A stretch of DNA of 64,000 bases from Leptodontidium sp. MPI-SDFR-AT-0119 (GCA_020726505.1 JAHLEZ010000001.1:3844001-3908000); one strand, 5' to 3'. Positions 11,773-26,227 are shown, counted from the first letter of the stretch. Translations and numbers: made by a program. The notes: generated by a model from the sequence alone, not told the origin.

Positions 11773-12819
11773 ATGCGTTCCTTCCTTTCCTTAGCGCTGT
11801 TAATCAGCCTTGTGACTTCCAGCCCAACCCACCACAAGAAAGCCAAAGCCAGTACCGTTCGTTCAGTTGACCAAACAAAGCCTCCAGCAGGAGCAGTTGT
11901 TGTTGATGCCAGTGGTTCAATTTCCGGATCCTTCAAGACCGTTCAAGCGGGCGTAGATGCCCTCGACATGAATTCTACGAAGACTCAAACCCTGTTTATC
12001 ATGGGCGGAACATACAACGAGCAAGTCTACATCCAAGCGCTCAAGTCTCCCCTTGTGGTCCTGGGCGAGACCACCGATTCCAGCTCTTACACCTCCAACA
12101 AAGTCACTATCATCAACAACATATCCCGCAACACAGTAGCCAACAACGACCTCACAGCAACCGTAAGAAACTGGACCCCGAACTCCAAGTTCTATAACCT
12201 CAACATCGAAAATAACTTCGGCCACACCAATACCAACGGCCAGAACCTCGCCATCTCCGCTCAAGCAACCAACCAAGGCTACTACGGATGCTCATTTGTC
12301 GGTTACCAAGATACGATTCTCGCCCAGACCGGCACCCAGCTCTACGCAAAGTGCTTTATTGTAGGCGTGGTCGATTTCATCTTCGGTCAAAAAGCCAAGG
12401 CCTGGTTCGAAGGTGTCGACATCCGCACATTCGACAAGGGTTATATTACAGCTTCCGGCCGAGATACCGAGGCCAACGATTCCTGGTACGTGATCAACAA
12501 ATCTACTGTCGCCGCACGAGATAGCAACGTTGCAGCTGGATCGACCGTTCTTGGACGTCCCTGGAAGGCGTTCGCCCGAGTGGTATTCCAGAACTCGGAA
12601 CTCAGCGATGTGGTCAATGCCGTTGGATGGTCGCAGTGGAATGCCGCCACACCAAACACTAACCAGTCCTACCTGGCTGAGTACGGCAACACTGGTGCTG
12701 GTGCTGCTAAGGAGGGCAGAGCAGCTTTTGCAAAGCAGCTGGATGCCCCGGTGACTATTGAGTCTATTTTGGGGGCTTCTTGGGCTTCGGCTTCGTATGT
12801 TGATTCTACTTATATGTAG
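11773..12819 (+). CDS. Secreted pectinesterase (pectin methylesterase, CE8)
   Basis: De-esterifies methylated homogalacturonan of plant cell walls, releasing methanol and exposing pectate for lyases and polygalacturonases. Single exon, 348 residues. The start at 11773 gives a signal peptide (MRSFLSLALLISLVTSS); an upstream non-ATG extension in the same frame is ignored. CE8 signature motifs are in order: GTYNEQV, the catalytic-site GYQDTIL (Asp 180), VVDFIFGQKA (Asp 201) and LGRPW (Arg 262). Length and motif spacing match fungal pectinesterases. Several N-glycosylation sequons are present. It is likely co-functional with other wall-degrading enzymes outside this window. Confidence 0.95.
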   Translation: MRSFLSLALLISLVTSSPTHHKKAKASTVRSVDQTKPPAGAVVVDASGSISGSFKTVQAGVDALDMNSTKTQTLFIMGGTYNEQVYIQALKSPLVVLGETTDSSSYTSNKVTIINNISRNTVANNDLTATVRNWTPNSKFYNLNIENNFGHTNTNGQNLAISAQATNQGYYGCSFVGYQDTILAQTGTQLYAKCFIVGVVDFIFGQKAKAWFEGVDIRTFDKGYITASGRDTEANDSWYVINKSTVAARDSNVAAGSTVLGRPWKAFARVVFQNSELSDVVNAVGWSQWNAATPNTNQSYLAEYGNTGAGAAKEGRAAFAKQLDAPVTIESILGASWASASYVDSTYM

Positions 12820-15800
12820 ATATTTTTTGGGGGCATTTGTACATTGCATTATAAAAGAGGATCTGAACTATGTGAAGGTACGAGATGATTTTGATACAGG
12901 AAGCTCCAGATCACAGGTAAAATATGATTCGGTTAGAGACTGTAAGTCGGATGACACGGCTCAAACCCCCTACCCTAAGCCCCTCACATATGTCAAGAAA
13001 AACCAACTTCGTTTTAAAAATAATTTGAACCAATCCATGTATTAAGAATTGAGGAGAAGTAACAAGGCGATGTGCGAATTTTATGTGCTGTTAGTATGGG
13101 GCTTTCGAGACCATCAAGAAAGCAGCGAGGTGATGCTCCCCTTCTCCCTCTTCCATCAACGACGACATATACATGGCATCAATCTAAGTTAGAAGTTACA
13201 GTACGCCAATTTAATGTCCTCTCCTCCTTCTTTGTCTTAGAGCAGAGGTCACGCTTACATGTATCTCGAGCTACGAATCCACGATTCTCATCGGATCATT
13301 TCCTCTCTGACCGGATCGTACTTATCGTCTCCCATTTCACCTGGCTTCAGCCATCACTCCTATCTTTGCAGTGGCTTTTGTGACTTACATACATGCCTGG
13401 GGATCTGTAGGGTACCACTAGAGCAAAATAATATCTTGCTGCTTCATTACAGTTCCTATCTACTTCCACTGTGGAGCATCGAACGGGGGTACTGGCTGTC
13501 TGGCAATGGTAGACAAGATGACATTCAACTTAATGAAAATTTAATAACGGATAGCAGAAAATATAATTTTATCAAATAATGTTTATTCAGGAGCAATATA
13601 GACGCTCAGAGAAGTAGGTAGCTGCGTAGCGAGTCATCCGCCTGGCAGTTTCGCCGTTGTGGATATAACATTACATCCTCTGTTTACGACTTCAACACGT
13701 CACCGATTATTAGGAAGTTCTGTGAGTCACGTATGGTGAAATCCGCATTTTCTTTGTTCTGAGTTTAGTGTTATAACCCAGACACACTTTTCAAGTCAGA
13801 GGGAGGAGGGGGTATTTCGTGTACTTCCATCCCCAATGGACTTGTCCTAGATGGCACATGGGTGGGTTGACAACGAGAATTAGAAGACGGTGTAGATTCA
13901 AGCGACATCAAGTTTCTTCATAACAGACAATCAATTCAACCTACCGTGCGAAAACTGATAGGATGGGACAGTTCCTCTCTCGTCCAGGAAGGGATTCTTG
14001 ACCATGATCCTTTCGAGAAGGTCAGTTACTGGGGAGAGCGGACACGAGATCGCTTTCTTCCGAAGAGTGTTTTCCGAAATTTACGAAATTATGTCAAGTT
14101 TGAATTGGATAAGCGCTCATCGGGATGCAAGTGACAAGTGTGGTGTTGTTCCTCAGGAATCGAGGACCAGTCCCGTTCATGATGCTACGCTCTCTGATGG
14201 CGTTCTTTCGAACTAAAAATACGTTCAACCCAGAATCCGAAAAAGGAAAAGGAAAATAAAGAACGGAATAACATAACGAAAACTCTACTTCACAGTGTGG
14301 GGTGAACTAAGATCTCAATATTATGAAACCTGCGGGGTACATTAGCGCCAGCCAGTCTGCATTCCATCCCTTGCCGTGACAGTAATTCAGTGGCTGATAG
14401 TAGATGCATCAATGGGAATAGTAAATTTATGTGAGAGTTCCGTTATATGAGATCTTGAATCCGCCGAACTATTTATGCAATCTAGTTTAATGGGGTGGTA
14501 GACCTGGATGCCCAGCGCAACGCAGCGCCCCAGAATGTAGATCTAGGATTTGATCACCACCAAGCAGGGGCCGTGTTCAGAATCGAGGGAGAGGAGAATG
14601 TATAGTGGTCCAGATGAATTGTACCTCCACGCGGGACTTAAAGTGGATGTGGAATTTTCGTGTTAGGTAGGTACTCGATGCAAGTTACGGATGCCTTATG
14701 GTTGACAAGTAAACAAGGAGACGGGAGGGAAGATCAAGCTCACGCATGCACAACACTTGGTTTTGTCGTCTGGATTTATCTCGATGGCTTGCATGAGAAC
14801 AGGCTCTACCGCAGCCTACATAGGAGATAGTTCTCGCTTACTTATTAGTAGAAAGATCTCTAGTTTATTTTTCTTGTGGCGTTGTCGGATAGGGAACTTC
14901 AGGCCTGGCTCTTGATTACAATTGTCAAGCATTATTTATACGGGGGTAATGAGAGATAGATGGGATGAGGTGAATGCCTGGGCTATGATCTCTCGATCAA
15001 AGGTAAAGCTTCGGACGTGGCAACTCGCTAGATTCAATCACCAGCTACTTGCCCCGCGAAGAAGTCGGATGTTGAGTAAACAAGGAACAAATATTGAGGC
15101 TAGCGGAACGTTGGTTCTCCGCCCCGAGACTTAGGCAGATACAATCATACAAACATCTGCTTAGACTATTTGGTAGGAATCAATTCAATTTCCTTAAGCG
15201 ACCGTGATGAGGTAGATGGTCCGGTATCTCATGCATCTCCCATGGACATCAACAATGAGTGGGACAGTCGAGGTTAGCGAGATGTGCCGAATTCATCTTG
15301 AGAACTACATTGGTCAGGACATAAAGAGAAGAATTAGGTTTGGGCCGTCTTGCATCAAATCGACTCCGTGAAGGACGGGAAGTGGCAGTATGACTTCATT
15401 AGCTAATGGAGATATCGAGATCAGGTGTGACGCGTGAGAGCGGCACAATGGGGGATCGATGAGGAAAAGAAGCCAGATTTCTGCACGATGATAGTTCTGC
15501 TAAAGTAGCAACGGAGATTAAACAGAAATGGAGAGCGGGTAGACCATTCAAGCAGCAGTGGCTTGCTGCTAGGTAGCAAGTATGCAAGTGTTCACGCTAG
15601 TAGGAGTTTAATGTTGGGGTAAAGAGGGCGGATACATGCAGTGCCGAATTTTAGGAGAGCTGCTGTTGCTGCTCCTCTTTTCCTACCCGCTAAATCTAAT
15701 TCTCTTCTCAATACTTGATTCGCTGATTTACGGCTGGTGTGGCGTTATTTTAAACTTCGACTACGCCTTTCATGTGTCCGCCCTCTTCATTTTCATCCCA

Positions 15801-18800
15801 TATTTTGGCTCCCGCCTACTTGACTGTAGCTCCAAACACACGGCTAGAGGACGAGGGAGGCTTATTTGGAAGCCGTCTCGGAAAGATCGGTGTTGCGGAC
15901 TTGCCATGGAGCGAACAAGGATCATACTTTGCATTCATCACTCCTACGAGTCAAGTTCCATGCTGGTCATCACTCACTGGAGGTAGCGACGTGGACACAA
16001 CAGACAGTGCATAAAAATGGCAGCAGGAGATATCCATGTTGTACCCAGGTACCGATGGGCACTGGACGTGTTTCCTGATGAGCCGGAAGCTTGCCGTTAT
16101 GCATATTCCAGACGCATCGTCAGAGGACGCAAGTTGAACCCGGTCGGGAGATCAGCGGCAGCGCCAGCCAGAGGAGAGACAATGCAGCGCTTGTTTATCG
16201 GAGTTTTGGCTCTTGGGTATTCTGGGGCGGGGGACGGAACGCGGCTTCATAACTTTGGAGGCAGATGCAGGGAGCTGCCGGGTGCATGGAACGAGGGGGC
16301 AGGACAAGAAGCTGCAAGAGGCTGGGAGGTCCCAGTGAGCTGGATGATGGGATCATAATCGTTGACAACAGCTTTTCTAGATGGGCTCCGACATGAGCAC
16401 GTTTGGGGCAGGACTTCAAGCATCGAAGTCTGTCTTCGCGTGTTTGGGAAACGTGATGTTGAGACTCGAACCTCGAGTTTTCCTGATTCGCATCTTGCGA
16501 GTCTATCTAGAGTTAGTCTGCTGCTTCTAGTGCACTTCCACAGAAACTCAATCGCAGAGTCAAATTAGAAACGGCGGCCGAGATCAAAAGGCTGAAATGA
16601 TGTAGTTCCATGCCATCTTCGAGAAGTTCGAGAATTCGAGCCGTCGATGGCTCCAACGGGGAGGGACCTTGAAAGGTGCCGAGCCAGACGCTCGCAGGCG
16701 CACGAAATGTTCGGGTTCCAACCGATCCCTTGCTTTAGGAGAATACCACTAGGAATATATCTTGCAGTGGTGTGAAATTGGAACTCCAATAATTGACCTG
16801 AACCATTGAACGGAATGCGAGATATCTCGTACAGGAGTGATGACTTCATCTCGAGGTTTTCACTCGATATTGAGACGGTCCTGCGGCTCGACCGTTTGGG
16901 AAATCTGGAGTAAGAGGATCGGGCTGGTGGGCAAGGATTATTGGTCATGGGAAGCCAATAATAAACAATACTGTTATGCAGGGCGAGGATCGGTGGATCA
17001 AGCCACTTTCCCCAAATGCGCCACGCGCAAGATAGAAGATGGACCATGGAGCTGTTCATGTACAAAGCTGCACATCAAGATAGAGTTTGGCCTGGCACTT
17101 TACTTTTGCTGCCCAACGCGGCTACAAGTTTGCAATGCATTTCTTCGAGATGAGAAGCAGATGAGGGAGGGGCCAGCTAGACGGCGGCTCAGCCTCACGA
17201 GAGGGGAGATATGATGTGGGCCTGGCGCCAGGGGCCAGGGCATGAAATCAAACTTCTTCTATGACTTCTTCTAGAAGGAATTGCAAATCAAAGCGGGTCA
17301 TTCCCCCCTCATCCACAAGCAGGACTCTGGCAAGCACGGAAAGTGGTCCTGCCTGTCCTGGGAGATGCAGGGACTGTTGAGACAACTCGCGACAAGGACA
17401 AGGAGAGTCATCAAGATGAACCCTAACCATAGTGTTAGCTGCGAATGGGCCGACTCATGACCTGATAGAGCATGGAAGGGAACTCCCTGGAAGTGTTGAT
17501 CGACTGACTGGACTTGCCTTGAGAGAAATCAACAGTCCATCGAATATGGGGTGGCAACGGTACAGTGTTGGGCTGAAGAAGCGGTCCGCGGGGATCAACC
17601 CGGAGAAACTAGCAAATGCAGATATAATCAGATCAATACAAGTTTGTTCGGCATCTTCCAGCGGCGACATACTCCGTAGAAACGTGCTAGAAGATTTCCC
17701 GTCCCCGAACACCAGCCAATATGCATGGAAGTCGTGAAGAAGTTAGTCCATCGAACTAATGTAGGAACGTTCAAGCAAGACACAGCCGCCAAGCACCTGT
17801 CAAGCAGCTGGCCAGCCACCCATCATGGCAGCACGCCGAGTCAAGGTTTAGTTACTCCAGGTTGTTCCTTGCGATGCAAAATAATAGATCTTCAATAAGT
17901 GCTGTGGGCTGGTCTCCTCGTGGTGTGGTGTGGTCGAAACGCTGACCGTGCTCGGCAGCCAAAAGCTGAAACTAGGGCTTGCAGGGAACTCCTAATCTTG
18001 CCGCGGATTGTCGACTACCTTTCCAGAAGCTGGATGCCTGCCCATCGCCCGAGCGTACTCGTACAGTAACAGAAGACAGAGATGAGTGGAACCAGAAGGA
18101 ATGGAAACATCCGTTGACATAAGCCACAGGATCGGAATAGCTATTGGGTACGAGGAGGGGGAGGCGGAGGTACAAAGGTACATACAAGGGCGCAGGCCCA
18201 GCTCCTGAACCACATGAGATTGACATCGAAAACCTCATCTGTGATGGGATGTCTTGCGCCGCTGCGGCTTGCTTGCACAAGCCCAAACGATATGTCCCAT
18301 GCTTCATTTCGTTCCATTCAACCGAACCCCAGGTAAATAGTCAGAATCATACATAATAATACAGTTCTGACACCTGCAACAAGACAACAACTGATCCGAA
18401 AATAGAACAACCAAAACATACAAACATCTACGGAGGTAGATCCAGACAAGGGCTCAAGATCTCTTGTTTCCCACAATGTCCGAGATTGCCGGAGTAGGGT
18501 AGCATCGCAGCAAAGCTGGGGATGGGGGAAATGACAGACTGCAGATGCAGGCCACATTGCATTGCAATCAGTACATCGTCATCACCGAAGAAAGTTTGAT
18601 ATGGGGAGCACTGTAACTGACTTGCAGTAGTTCGTTTCTCATCCGTCACTACTCCCTATTACGTTTGAACGAGCTTCTGTGGACCAAATGCGGGTGATTT
18701 ATCCGTCTAGCTTGTTCCTTCGCCTGCTTCGAGAAGGAAATGAAATGACTTGGTTATGCCTGTGAGGCCCAGGCAGCCAAATAACAACAATAACAGTGCT

Positions 18801-19357
18801 AGCGACCTTCCTCTATCGTCACTTTCAAGGGCACCACGGAAGCCCTTTCCACTAGGTGGTAGGTAGGTAGGTATGCCAACGTAATTGCAAGTGTGGCAAT
18901 AGTGCTTCTTCGTCTGCTTGAGAGCATGGCAGAGTATGGCAGCTGAAACGTTCATGCCTCCAAGTCAGTCTCTTCTCTCCTCCTCTCTCTGATGAAGCCG
19001 TCCCTCCTCCACCACCACATCCACTTTCCATTTAGCGACCCCTGACCCTGCTCGGCTCAACTCCCAGCTTCCAGATTCCTTCTGGAAGGCCGCTAGAATG
19101 CCGCTAGAAGGTTTCTGATGGACGCCAAATGTGCGGACACGAGGCCTTGGGGCCACACCCACTCGCATCTTCCCCTTTGATTTCGCAAGAGAAAAAGAAG
19201 ACAAGAAAGAGCAAGAGGAGAGGCCAAGAGGATGCCATCGTCGATCCAGCTTCATATTATCTGAATCCACTTAGCCCGTGTCATCAAGTTGCCTGCCGTC
19301 CACCACCCTCAATCCAAGGGTTTGCCAGATCAGATCACATCCGGTCGCCGCCGCGGT

Positions 19358-19378
19358 TGATTGATTGATTGATTGATG
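19358..19378. repeat. (GATT)n microsatellite
   Basis: Five tandem copies of TTGA/GATT in the gene-free region. No associated gene feature. Confidence 0.7.
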
Positions 19379-19589
19379 TCTCCTGAATCGCACTAACAGC
19401 TAACTTTCGCCTTCGTGGCTGTCGGGCAGGAACTATCGCGGGAGGAAAGGAACTGCGCGATTCACGTTCGCCCTAAAACGACGGTACTTGCGAAAATGAC
19501 ACTACGTTCGTATTCGTACTTCTCTCTCACTACTCACCCACATGAAAGCAAAGCCGGTGTTTGGATGAAGGCGGCTGGCTGGGCGAGGG

Positions 19590-19622
19590 GCGACGACCAC
19601 GACGACGACGACGACGACGACA
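19590..19622. repeat. (CGA)n trinucleotide repeat
   Basis: A GAC/CGA run of about ten units in the gene-free region. It reads as poly-Asp in one frame and poly-Arg in the other strand's frame, which explains the spurious charged open frames here. Confidence 0.7.
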
Positions 19623-20302
19623 GAAGCCGCCCGGCCAATGCCCCCGATTAGATCGCCCACCCGCGACTACTGGAAGCCGTCTCATTCTCCACTTTCCTGG
19701 TCCATGGAGTTGTCCTCGTCGAGGTGTCAAAGAAACTAGCAATCTCTCCTGCAGGACAGTAGGACAGTAGCAGTGGGCGAATCAGACAGCCACACACAGC
19801 CTGTGGTCCGCTTGGACGCTTGACTTCCAGGAGTCAGTGCCGAGGAGCACGAGCTGCCTCGACTTCCCCGCTCGCTGAAGAAAGAACCTTATCTGGCAGG
19901 GCTGTGAGGCAAATGCAAGTGCAAATGCGAAATCAAAAGCAAAAGTAACGACAACAGGGTATCATAAGAACCTCACTATCCAAAGAAGCAGCTGTGTGTG
20001 TGGGAGAGAAAAGGAAGCAAATATGGGACTAGAACTCGGACTCGGGACGACCAAGATGGACGGCCCAGGCCAGGACCAGACAGGGCATGTGGCAGATGAG
20101 GCCATGCCGTCCCACCCCTTGTTTACCCAGCAAATCCAATGCCATGAGGACGGAACGGAATTAGATCTGACGAATTGGCCAGGGGGCCACGTTCCGGTCT
20201 TCTCTTCTCGGAGAGTGCTTCAGTGGGGGGAGATGTTTCTGGGAATGGCGCTGTGATACCCCTCGGGTCTGAGCTCAATACTTGAGAGAGGGCAGCAATA
20301 GC

Positions 20303-20358
20303 AGCATCAGCGATTCAGCATCAGCGATTCAGCATCAGCGATTCAGCATCAGCATCAG
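20303..20358. repeat. 14-bp tandem repeat
   Basis: Three exact copies of AGCATCAGCGATTC at 20303-20344, followed by a degenerate AGCATCAGCATCAGC tail. No gene is associated. Confidence 0.8.
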
Positions 20359-23300
20359 CAAAACAGAAGCAAAGAGGCGAGGTGCGGGCTGACACAGAGG
20401 ATGCGCCTGGTGAGATGGAGGGAAAAGCAATCATCTTGCCATGACCTCGAATTGTCATCAAGCCATTTGATATGCCGCTCTGTTATTCTTTGGTTCCATT
20501 CGTTCTGTTCTGCAAATATTATGTACGGCACGGACCTCGCGACCTCGTGGGAGTCAAAAAGCTGACTGTCCTGGACCACTCGCCAGCCATGAAGCCTCAC
20601 GTTATGCAGCAACACCGGCATGCACAGCGTCTACAACTGCGTACCAACTCACAGGAGGTTGGATACCGTGGCTGGAACATCTCACTCTCTTCCCCGCGAC
20701 TAACGAGTCGGATTCTCTGTAAAACCGCTGTGCCTTTCCCATGCAGCCACCTGACTTGTGAAGATGTGCCGCTGATTTCTGAGACAGAGGTGGTGATCCA
20801 ATAAGTATTTCCATCCAGGAACAGAAGTATTAATTGGCCCATCTTACGCCTATCATCAGCAATAGCAAATATTGGACACCCTGGATCCATATCTGCAAAT
20901 ACTCCTGGATTGAGTAAGGTCATACTCCATAGAAGGATTGAGTAAGGTCCATACTTCATAGAAGGATTGATTATCAGTCAACCCAATTTCCCATTTCCTG
21001 GCTGTCGGTCCCAGTCCTAGTAGCCACCGAAATTGCACGGCACGATAAGTAATTGTTCATCAGAGGCAAGATCAGCTTCCAGTTTGCGCTTAACCAGCCG
21101 GGCCACATCCACGACTCTCAGGACCCTAATATTATGGGGGGCAAAGCAGATGCGGGGAGCGTCGTCTAGCTTATCTTAGTGCGGGTTTGTTTTGTATCAA
21201 TATTGCAAAGTCACGACAACAAGACAGGACATTTCTTAAATCTATGGAATTTAAAAGTTCTAAAGGTATTGGGTATTATCCTCTTTTCTCTAAGCCGTTA
21301 GTGAAAAAGTCATATTGGAAAACGCCAAGCCTAAACGCCCGCCCAAGCTCCATCGAAAAATATGATACAGCGAAACGAAAAATCGACCGAGACACTTCTA
21401 ACGTCTCCGAACCTCTCCACTAGCACGTCTGCGATCGAGTCTCTTGACAACAGCTCCGAGCACGGCAGATAAACAACAAAGGTGCCCAATGCCTTTCCTT
21501 AGCGAAAGCGCCGAAGCACTGTCTCAGAAAGGCAGGGCGGACAGGATAGGCTCCTCGAACTTCTGCAACGGGAAGGTCTGGTGAGTCTGGAAGCGAAGGG
21601 CATGTTTCAAGTCCCAATGCGAACGGTCAAAATGCAAGGCTGCTTGCTACTGCTGTTGATCTGTTGCTGACACTCCTCCCGCGTTGGTTTATCATTTAAA
21701 TTTACAGTCAAGTTCGGACCGAAGATAGCGGTATGTGCAGAGTGCGGTCCATGCTGAGGGATTTACCGGCTGCTCTCCCGCCAAAAAGCATCGCAGTTGG
21801 TGAAGCGGAGTCCTCACAGCGTTCCCTGTTCACACCAATCCCATTCTCGACCGGATCAGGCAGAATGGCATACTTCGTACTTAGGGTGGTAATCTGACCC
21901 TTTCAGTCTGTGCTGAATGACCTAGATTTTACTTATTACAGAAGAAAAAGAACGAACCGGATTGGTTCACTAATTGACACCCCTGAATATTCTAATACCG
22001 CACAGACGCCAAAGGTCAGATGTTCTAACTGTACTTAGTACTGCATGGCATCCATCGTCTTCGTGCGGTAAATTGTTTACCACCATCAAGATCTCATCAT
22101 GCAATCCCCAACCCAAGACTGTTAGCTTCTCGGTCATTTACTGCTCAGGGCCAACCGCCGAGGCTATTTTGTTACAAGACAGTCCTGTTTTGCCTTTTGG
22201 TTACTTACAGTGCTTATTTGCTCATCCTAACTTCTATGAAACAAACCCACGAGGCTGAGCATTTTCGCCTGATTGATGGTGCAGGCTCCTGTAGGAGGAC
22301 CATGGAGAAGAAGACACAGACTCAGATAAAGTGGCAGGGGCATCGATATTCTCCGAGAAAGCTCGCTACATTTTCTACGGGCAATACAAAACTTGGGGAC
22401 AGGCTCTCAACTTGGCTTCGCCTCGCTTCACTTCACTTCTCAACTCATATCTGAGGGGAAGTGGCGATGGCTCGAGAGGATTCGGAGCGCTCGTAAAGTC
22501 CGTATGGACGGGATGTTTCAAGTGGAAGGTTAGCCTCCGCGAAGGCTCGTATGAATGAGGGGAGGGCAGCGAAATGGAACACCCATCGAGGATTGAGTCG
22601 AACAAATTTGAAAAAGAAGCTAAACAACCCAAATCGTGCATGGAAATGACACGGATCAGGACAAGGTATGCACTCCCAAGGCCCTCATCAAGGGTGCATG
22701 TGTTTCTAGAAAAGGGGGGGAAGGGGAGAGAGGGGGCCTGTGCATGGCAGCATTGATTTTTGTTCTTTGGAGCTTCTGGAAGCAGGGGTTAGGCCTTCTA
22801 GAAGATTGCCTTCCTCGAACGGTGCAGCCCCCGAGATTGGAGCCGGAGCATGAATCAATGCCCTCTGGCTGTCCATCGACCTCCCCTCCTGGCCATGAAA
22901 TCGTTGATCACTTGATGGTATATCTTGACATCGCATATGACATAAGAACCAGGCTGGCATTACGGCACTGGAATCAAAACAGATATCTTAGCTCAAGTAA
23001 TGACAGCAGGATGAGGCATCTCTCTCGCTCATGGCCAAGTGACCCTGGTCCATGGAACATGGAACGAAGGCGGAACGGAAGGGGAAGCACGGAATGCAGA
23101 TTATTGATATAGTTTCGGCGATGAACAAGAAGTAAACTACTTTTTAGGTATTTCCTCATTTGCTTTATCTTGCTGCCTTTATTGAGAGTGACTACTGACT
23201 ACTGATTGCCTGCTAGACTATTGCTTTTCATGCACTTCTGTCCCATTCATCTGCCGATATTCGTTGCCTTGCCTTTGGACTTGGAAAATACGAACGTAGA

Positions 23301-24150
23301 CAGACGCCACGGCACTCGCCGCCACAATCACCACTTTTCCTAGGTGCCTTTCTTTGCTTTCTCACTGGCCTTAAGGAGGCAACAATCAGCATAAAGTGCA
23401 CTGAGATAGCCGGTTTGGGGACCTTGACTCGACTCCACACCCAGGATATGGGAGTGGATAGGTATGGATGTGGTGGTGCCTGGCTTGGTCTGGTCTGGTT
23501 TGGTCTGATCAGCAACGAACGACAGACACGGACTCCAAGGCCAGCATCAGGGCCTGAGAAACATCAACAAACACGCTTGATTTGCACCTGCACGTGCTCT
23601 TGCTCCACTATGAATTCCCATCCGTCCAGCTATGGTCAGGGAAGCAAGACATCGAGATATCCACTGCAAAGCATCACCCCAGAACATAGGACACCGACCA
23701 GCCTCTGCGCGCTGTGCACTTGTTCGTTCTCTGGCTGGGCTGGGTGGGCTGGCAACAACGAAATGGCCTGTGAGTGAGATGCTTCCTGGCATCCCCTAAC
23801 GTTTGCCCGGCGGAGTAGAAACGAAATGATAATTTGCCTACAGCAAATTCATTGCACCTAATTTACTAGGCAATTTACCTGCACGCTGTCTTTACCAGTT
23901 CTTGCTGGCCTGTAAAAGTGTAAATCCAAAATCCAAAGCAACCCAGTCCAGTCAACAAGCCTCGCTGCCCATCTTGACTCCACTCGAACTCCACCACCTC
24001 GACTAACTCCATTGCATGCCAGCCCCCCCTCCCCTCCCCTCCCCTCCCCCCTGCCTGGCCTTGCCTCAGCATCTGGGAGGGTTCAACCCCGGCTCCCACG
24101 ACGTTTGGGCTGCCCTGTGTGCTTTAGCGAGTCGGCGAGTCGTCAGGCAC

Positions 24151-24256
24151 GTTTGGTTTGGTTTGGTTTGGTTTGAAGCAGAGCAGAGCAGAGCAGAGCA
24201 GAGCAGACTAGAGCAGAGCAGCGAGTCGAATCCACCGCATCCCATCCCATCCCATC
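24151..24256. repeat. Compound pentanucleotide repeats
   Basis: Consecutive pentanucleotide arrays: (GTTTG)5 at 24151-24175, (GCAGA)n at about 24178-24221 with one interruption, and (CCCAT)n from about 24238. They lie about 2.3 kb upstream of the C2H2 transcription-factor ATG. Confidence 0.75.
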
Positions 24257-24818
24257 CAATCCATGGATTGATTCCCTCTCAAGGCGCTCTCATCCACCAC
24301 CTACTTCACCTGCACTTCCTTCCGCTGCATCCACTCCATACACTACACTACACTACTGTACTCCTTCTACTTGTGCGGATCCCCACGCCCAGCACAGAGC
24401 CATTGATTGCCATTGCCATTGCCAGACCAGCTAGCAGGCCGCTGCTCCTCGTGCCCCTGCCACTCACTCCCTGGTGTGCCCTGGCCCCCCCCTGCTGCAA
24501 GAAGGAACTTATCCCAACCGGGGTGCGCTGCACGACTCCACTGCACTGCACCCTCCGGCTGCACTTGGGACTGCACTGCACTCTCAAGCGACGAGACGAG
24601 TACAGAAGAAAGCAAGCACCTTTGCTCACCACCCTGCAGTGCCGACCAAAAAGTTGACTACTACTGCTGCTGTTCTGTTCCTATCTATCTTAAACCCCAA
24701 ACCTTCCTGTCCTGCCCTTCCCTTCCCTCCCCTTCTTCCTCATCACGGCCAGCCTCTCTCTCCCGAACACCTTCCGACCACCTACCTTCTTCCAACACCA
24801 GCACGCTCCCAGCACTGC

Positions 24819-24864
24819 ACAGCACAACACAACACAGCACAACACAACACAGCACAACACAGCA
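24819..24864. repeat. ACAGCACAACACA-type tandem repeat
   Basis: Roughly 15-bp period repeat of CAGCACAACACAA, three copies, in the probable leader/regulatory region of the C2H2 gene. Confidence 0.65.
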
Positions 24865-26017
24865 CTGTCTTCGAACAAGAGAAGCTCAGACAGAAACAAA
24901 CACCCTTCTACGCGATCCCGATCCTCGTCGACTGCAATCCTCCCTTTGACGCCTGAGACCTCTCTGCGTTTCTGCTCTGTCCATACCGCTACCTCCCTTG
25001 CACGCCCCTGCAGCGCTGTTCCGAGGCATCCTATCCTCCGTGTCACCCCAAACTCCAACTGCGTTTCCAACGTCGAGTTGGACCTGGATTCTAATAATCA
25101 CTGCCATCCACTGCAAGTTCTACCTCCACCGCCCAAATTGCACTCCCCATGGATCACATCTAACATGTACTAGCGTTTCCGTCTTGATTCGAACTCTTCC
25201 ACCATCAACCGCATTCACAGCTGGCACTCGAAGCCCTCCGCGCCTCGACCGCGACCTAGACTCCAGCTCTCCTCCCGACCCTAATACGGAACAAAGAATC
25301 TGTGAGGCAGGCTAGTGAAAATTGGAACCTGACGTTGAGGTCTCTTTCAGCCTCGAATCCACCATCCAGCTCGGCCTGGCAAGCGCTACTGGTTGAACCT
25401 CGGTCTAGATCATAGCAAAGGGCTTGTTTCGAAGAAAAAGAACAGCGTGAACTGTTTAGGACACATTGGGTGACGCCCACACATACACGAACATATCAAA
25501 TCTTTGTTCTAGTCTCGGCCTCAGTTTTCCCTCTACTTTTCCCGCTCGACAGCTCACACGAACCTCTGGTGCGTGCCTTAGACACTGCAGCATACCGCGC
25601 CAGTGCCAGACTTGAAAGAAAGATACAGGCCACGAAGAGAGCCAACGGTAACACAAGTCAAGGTCGGCCTGCTCATCGCCCCATAGTCCGTTGGTCCCAT
25701 ATCCCATCGGCAGCAGCAGGGATCGCCTCTACCACCACTGTTTTTGTGCCTCGCACGACTCTCAACTTCAGACTCGATCAACAGCGGCTTTCAGCGACAA
25801 AGCTATCAGAAAGAAGCCAAAGAAGCCCAGGGTTTCAGAAGGTGTCCAGGCAAAGCAAAGAAATCCAAGCCCAGCCAATTTTAACCGGCGGCTCGGTGCC
25901 CGTGCGTCTGTGACATTCCCGCGCCCCACGAACCCAGCATCCGCATTGGCGGATATCAAGAAGCTGGGAAATTTCGGCCTAACGCCCATCTGGCCTGGCT
26001 CTACCATCTTCGACAAG

Positions 26018-26227
26018 GTAAGCTCGTTCGGATCGATGCATGTTTACACACACGCACTCTCTCTTTCTCTCTCTCCACTTCTCTTCTTGACTTGTACTCC
26101 TCCCACCCACTCGTGAATTGGCGGTGTGGATGCCACTAGCAACCACCACGTCGATCACAATCCTTTCCCCATTCAATTTTGTGTTTACCCATCCCACTTG
26201 TACAATACTGACCTCATTTCCTCCTAG
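26018..26227 (+). other. Putative 5' UTR intron of the C2H2 gene
   Basis: An AAG|GTAAGC donor at 26018 and a pyrimidine-rich CTCATTTCCTCCTAG acceptor ending at 26227 would define a 210-bp intron about 350 bp upstream of the ATG. It is supported only by splice-site quality and position. Confidence 0.35.

Noticed and set aside
16565..17065. 166-codon minus-strand frame
   Set aside because: No domain, no splice context and no codon-position bias that I can see. An overlapping plus-strand frame at 16837-17214 is equally open.
24016..24956. Several overlapping plus-strand frames of 160-210 codons
   Set aside because: All are Pro/Ser/His/Leu low complexity generated by CT/CA tracts and pentanucleotide repeats, and three frames are open at once, which argues against coding.
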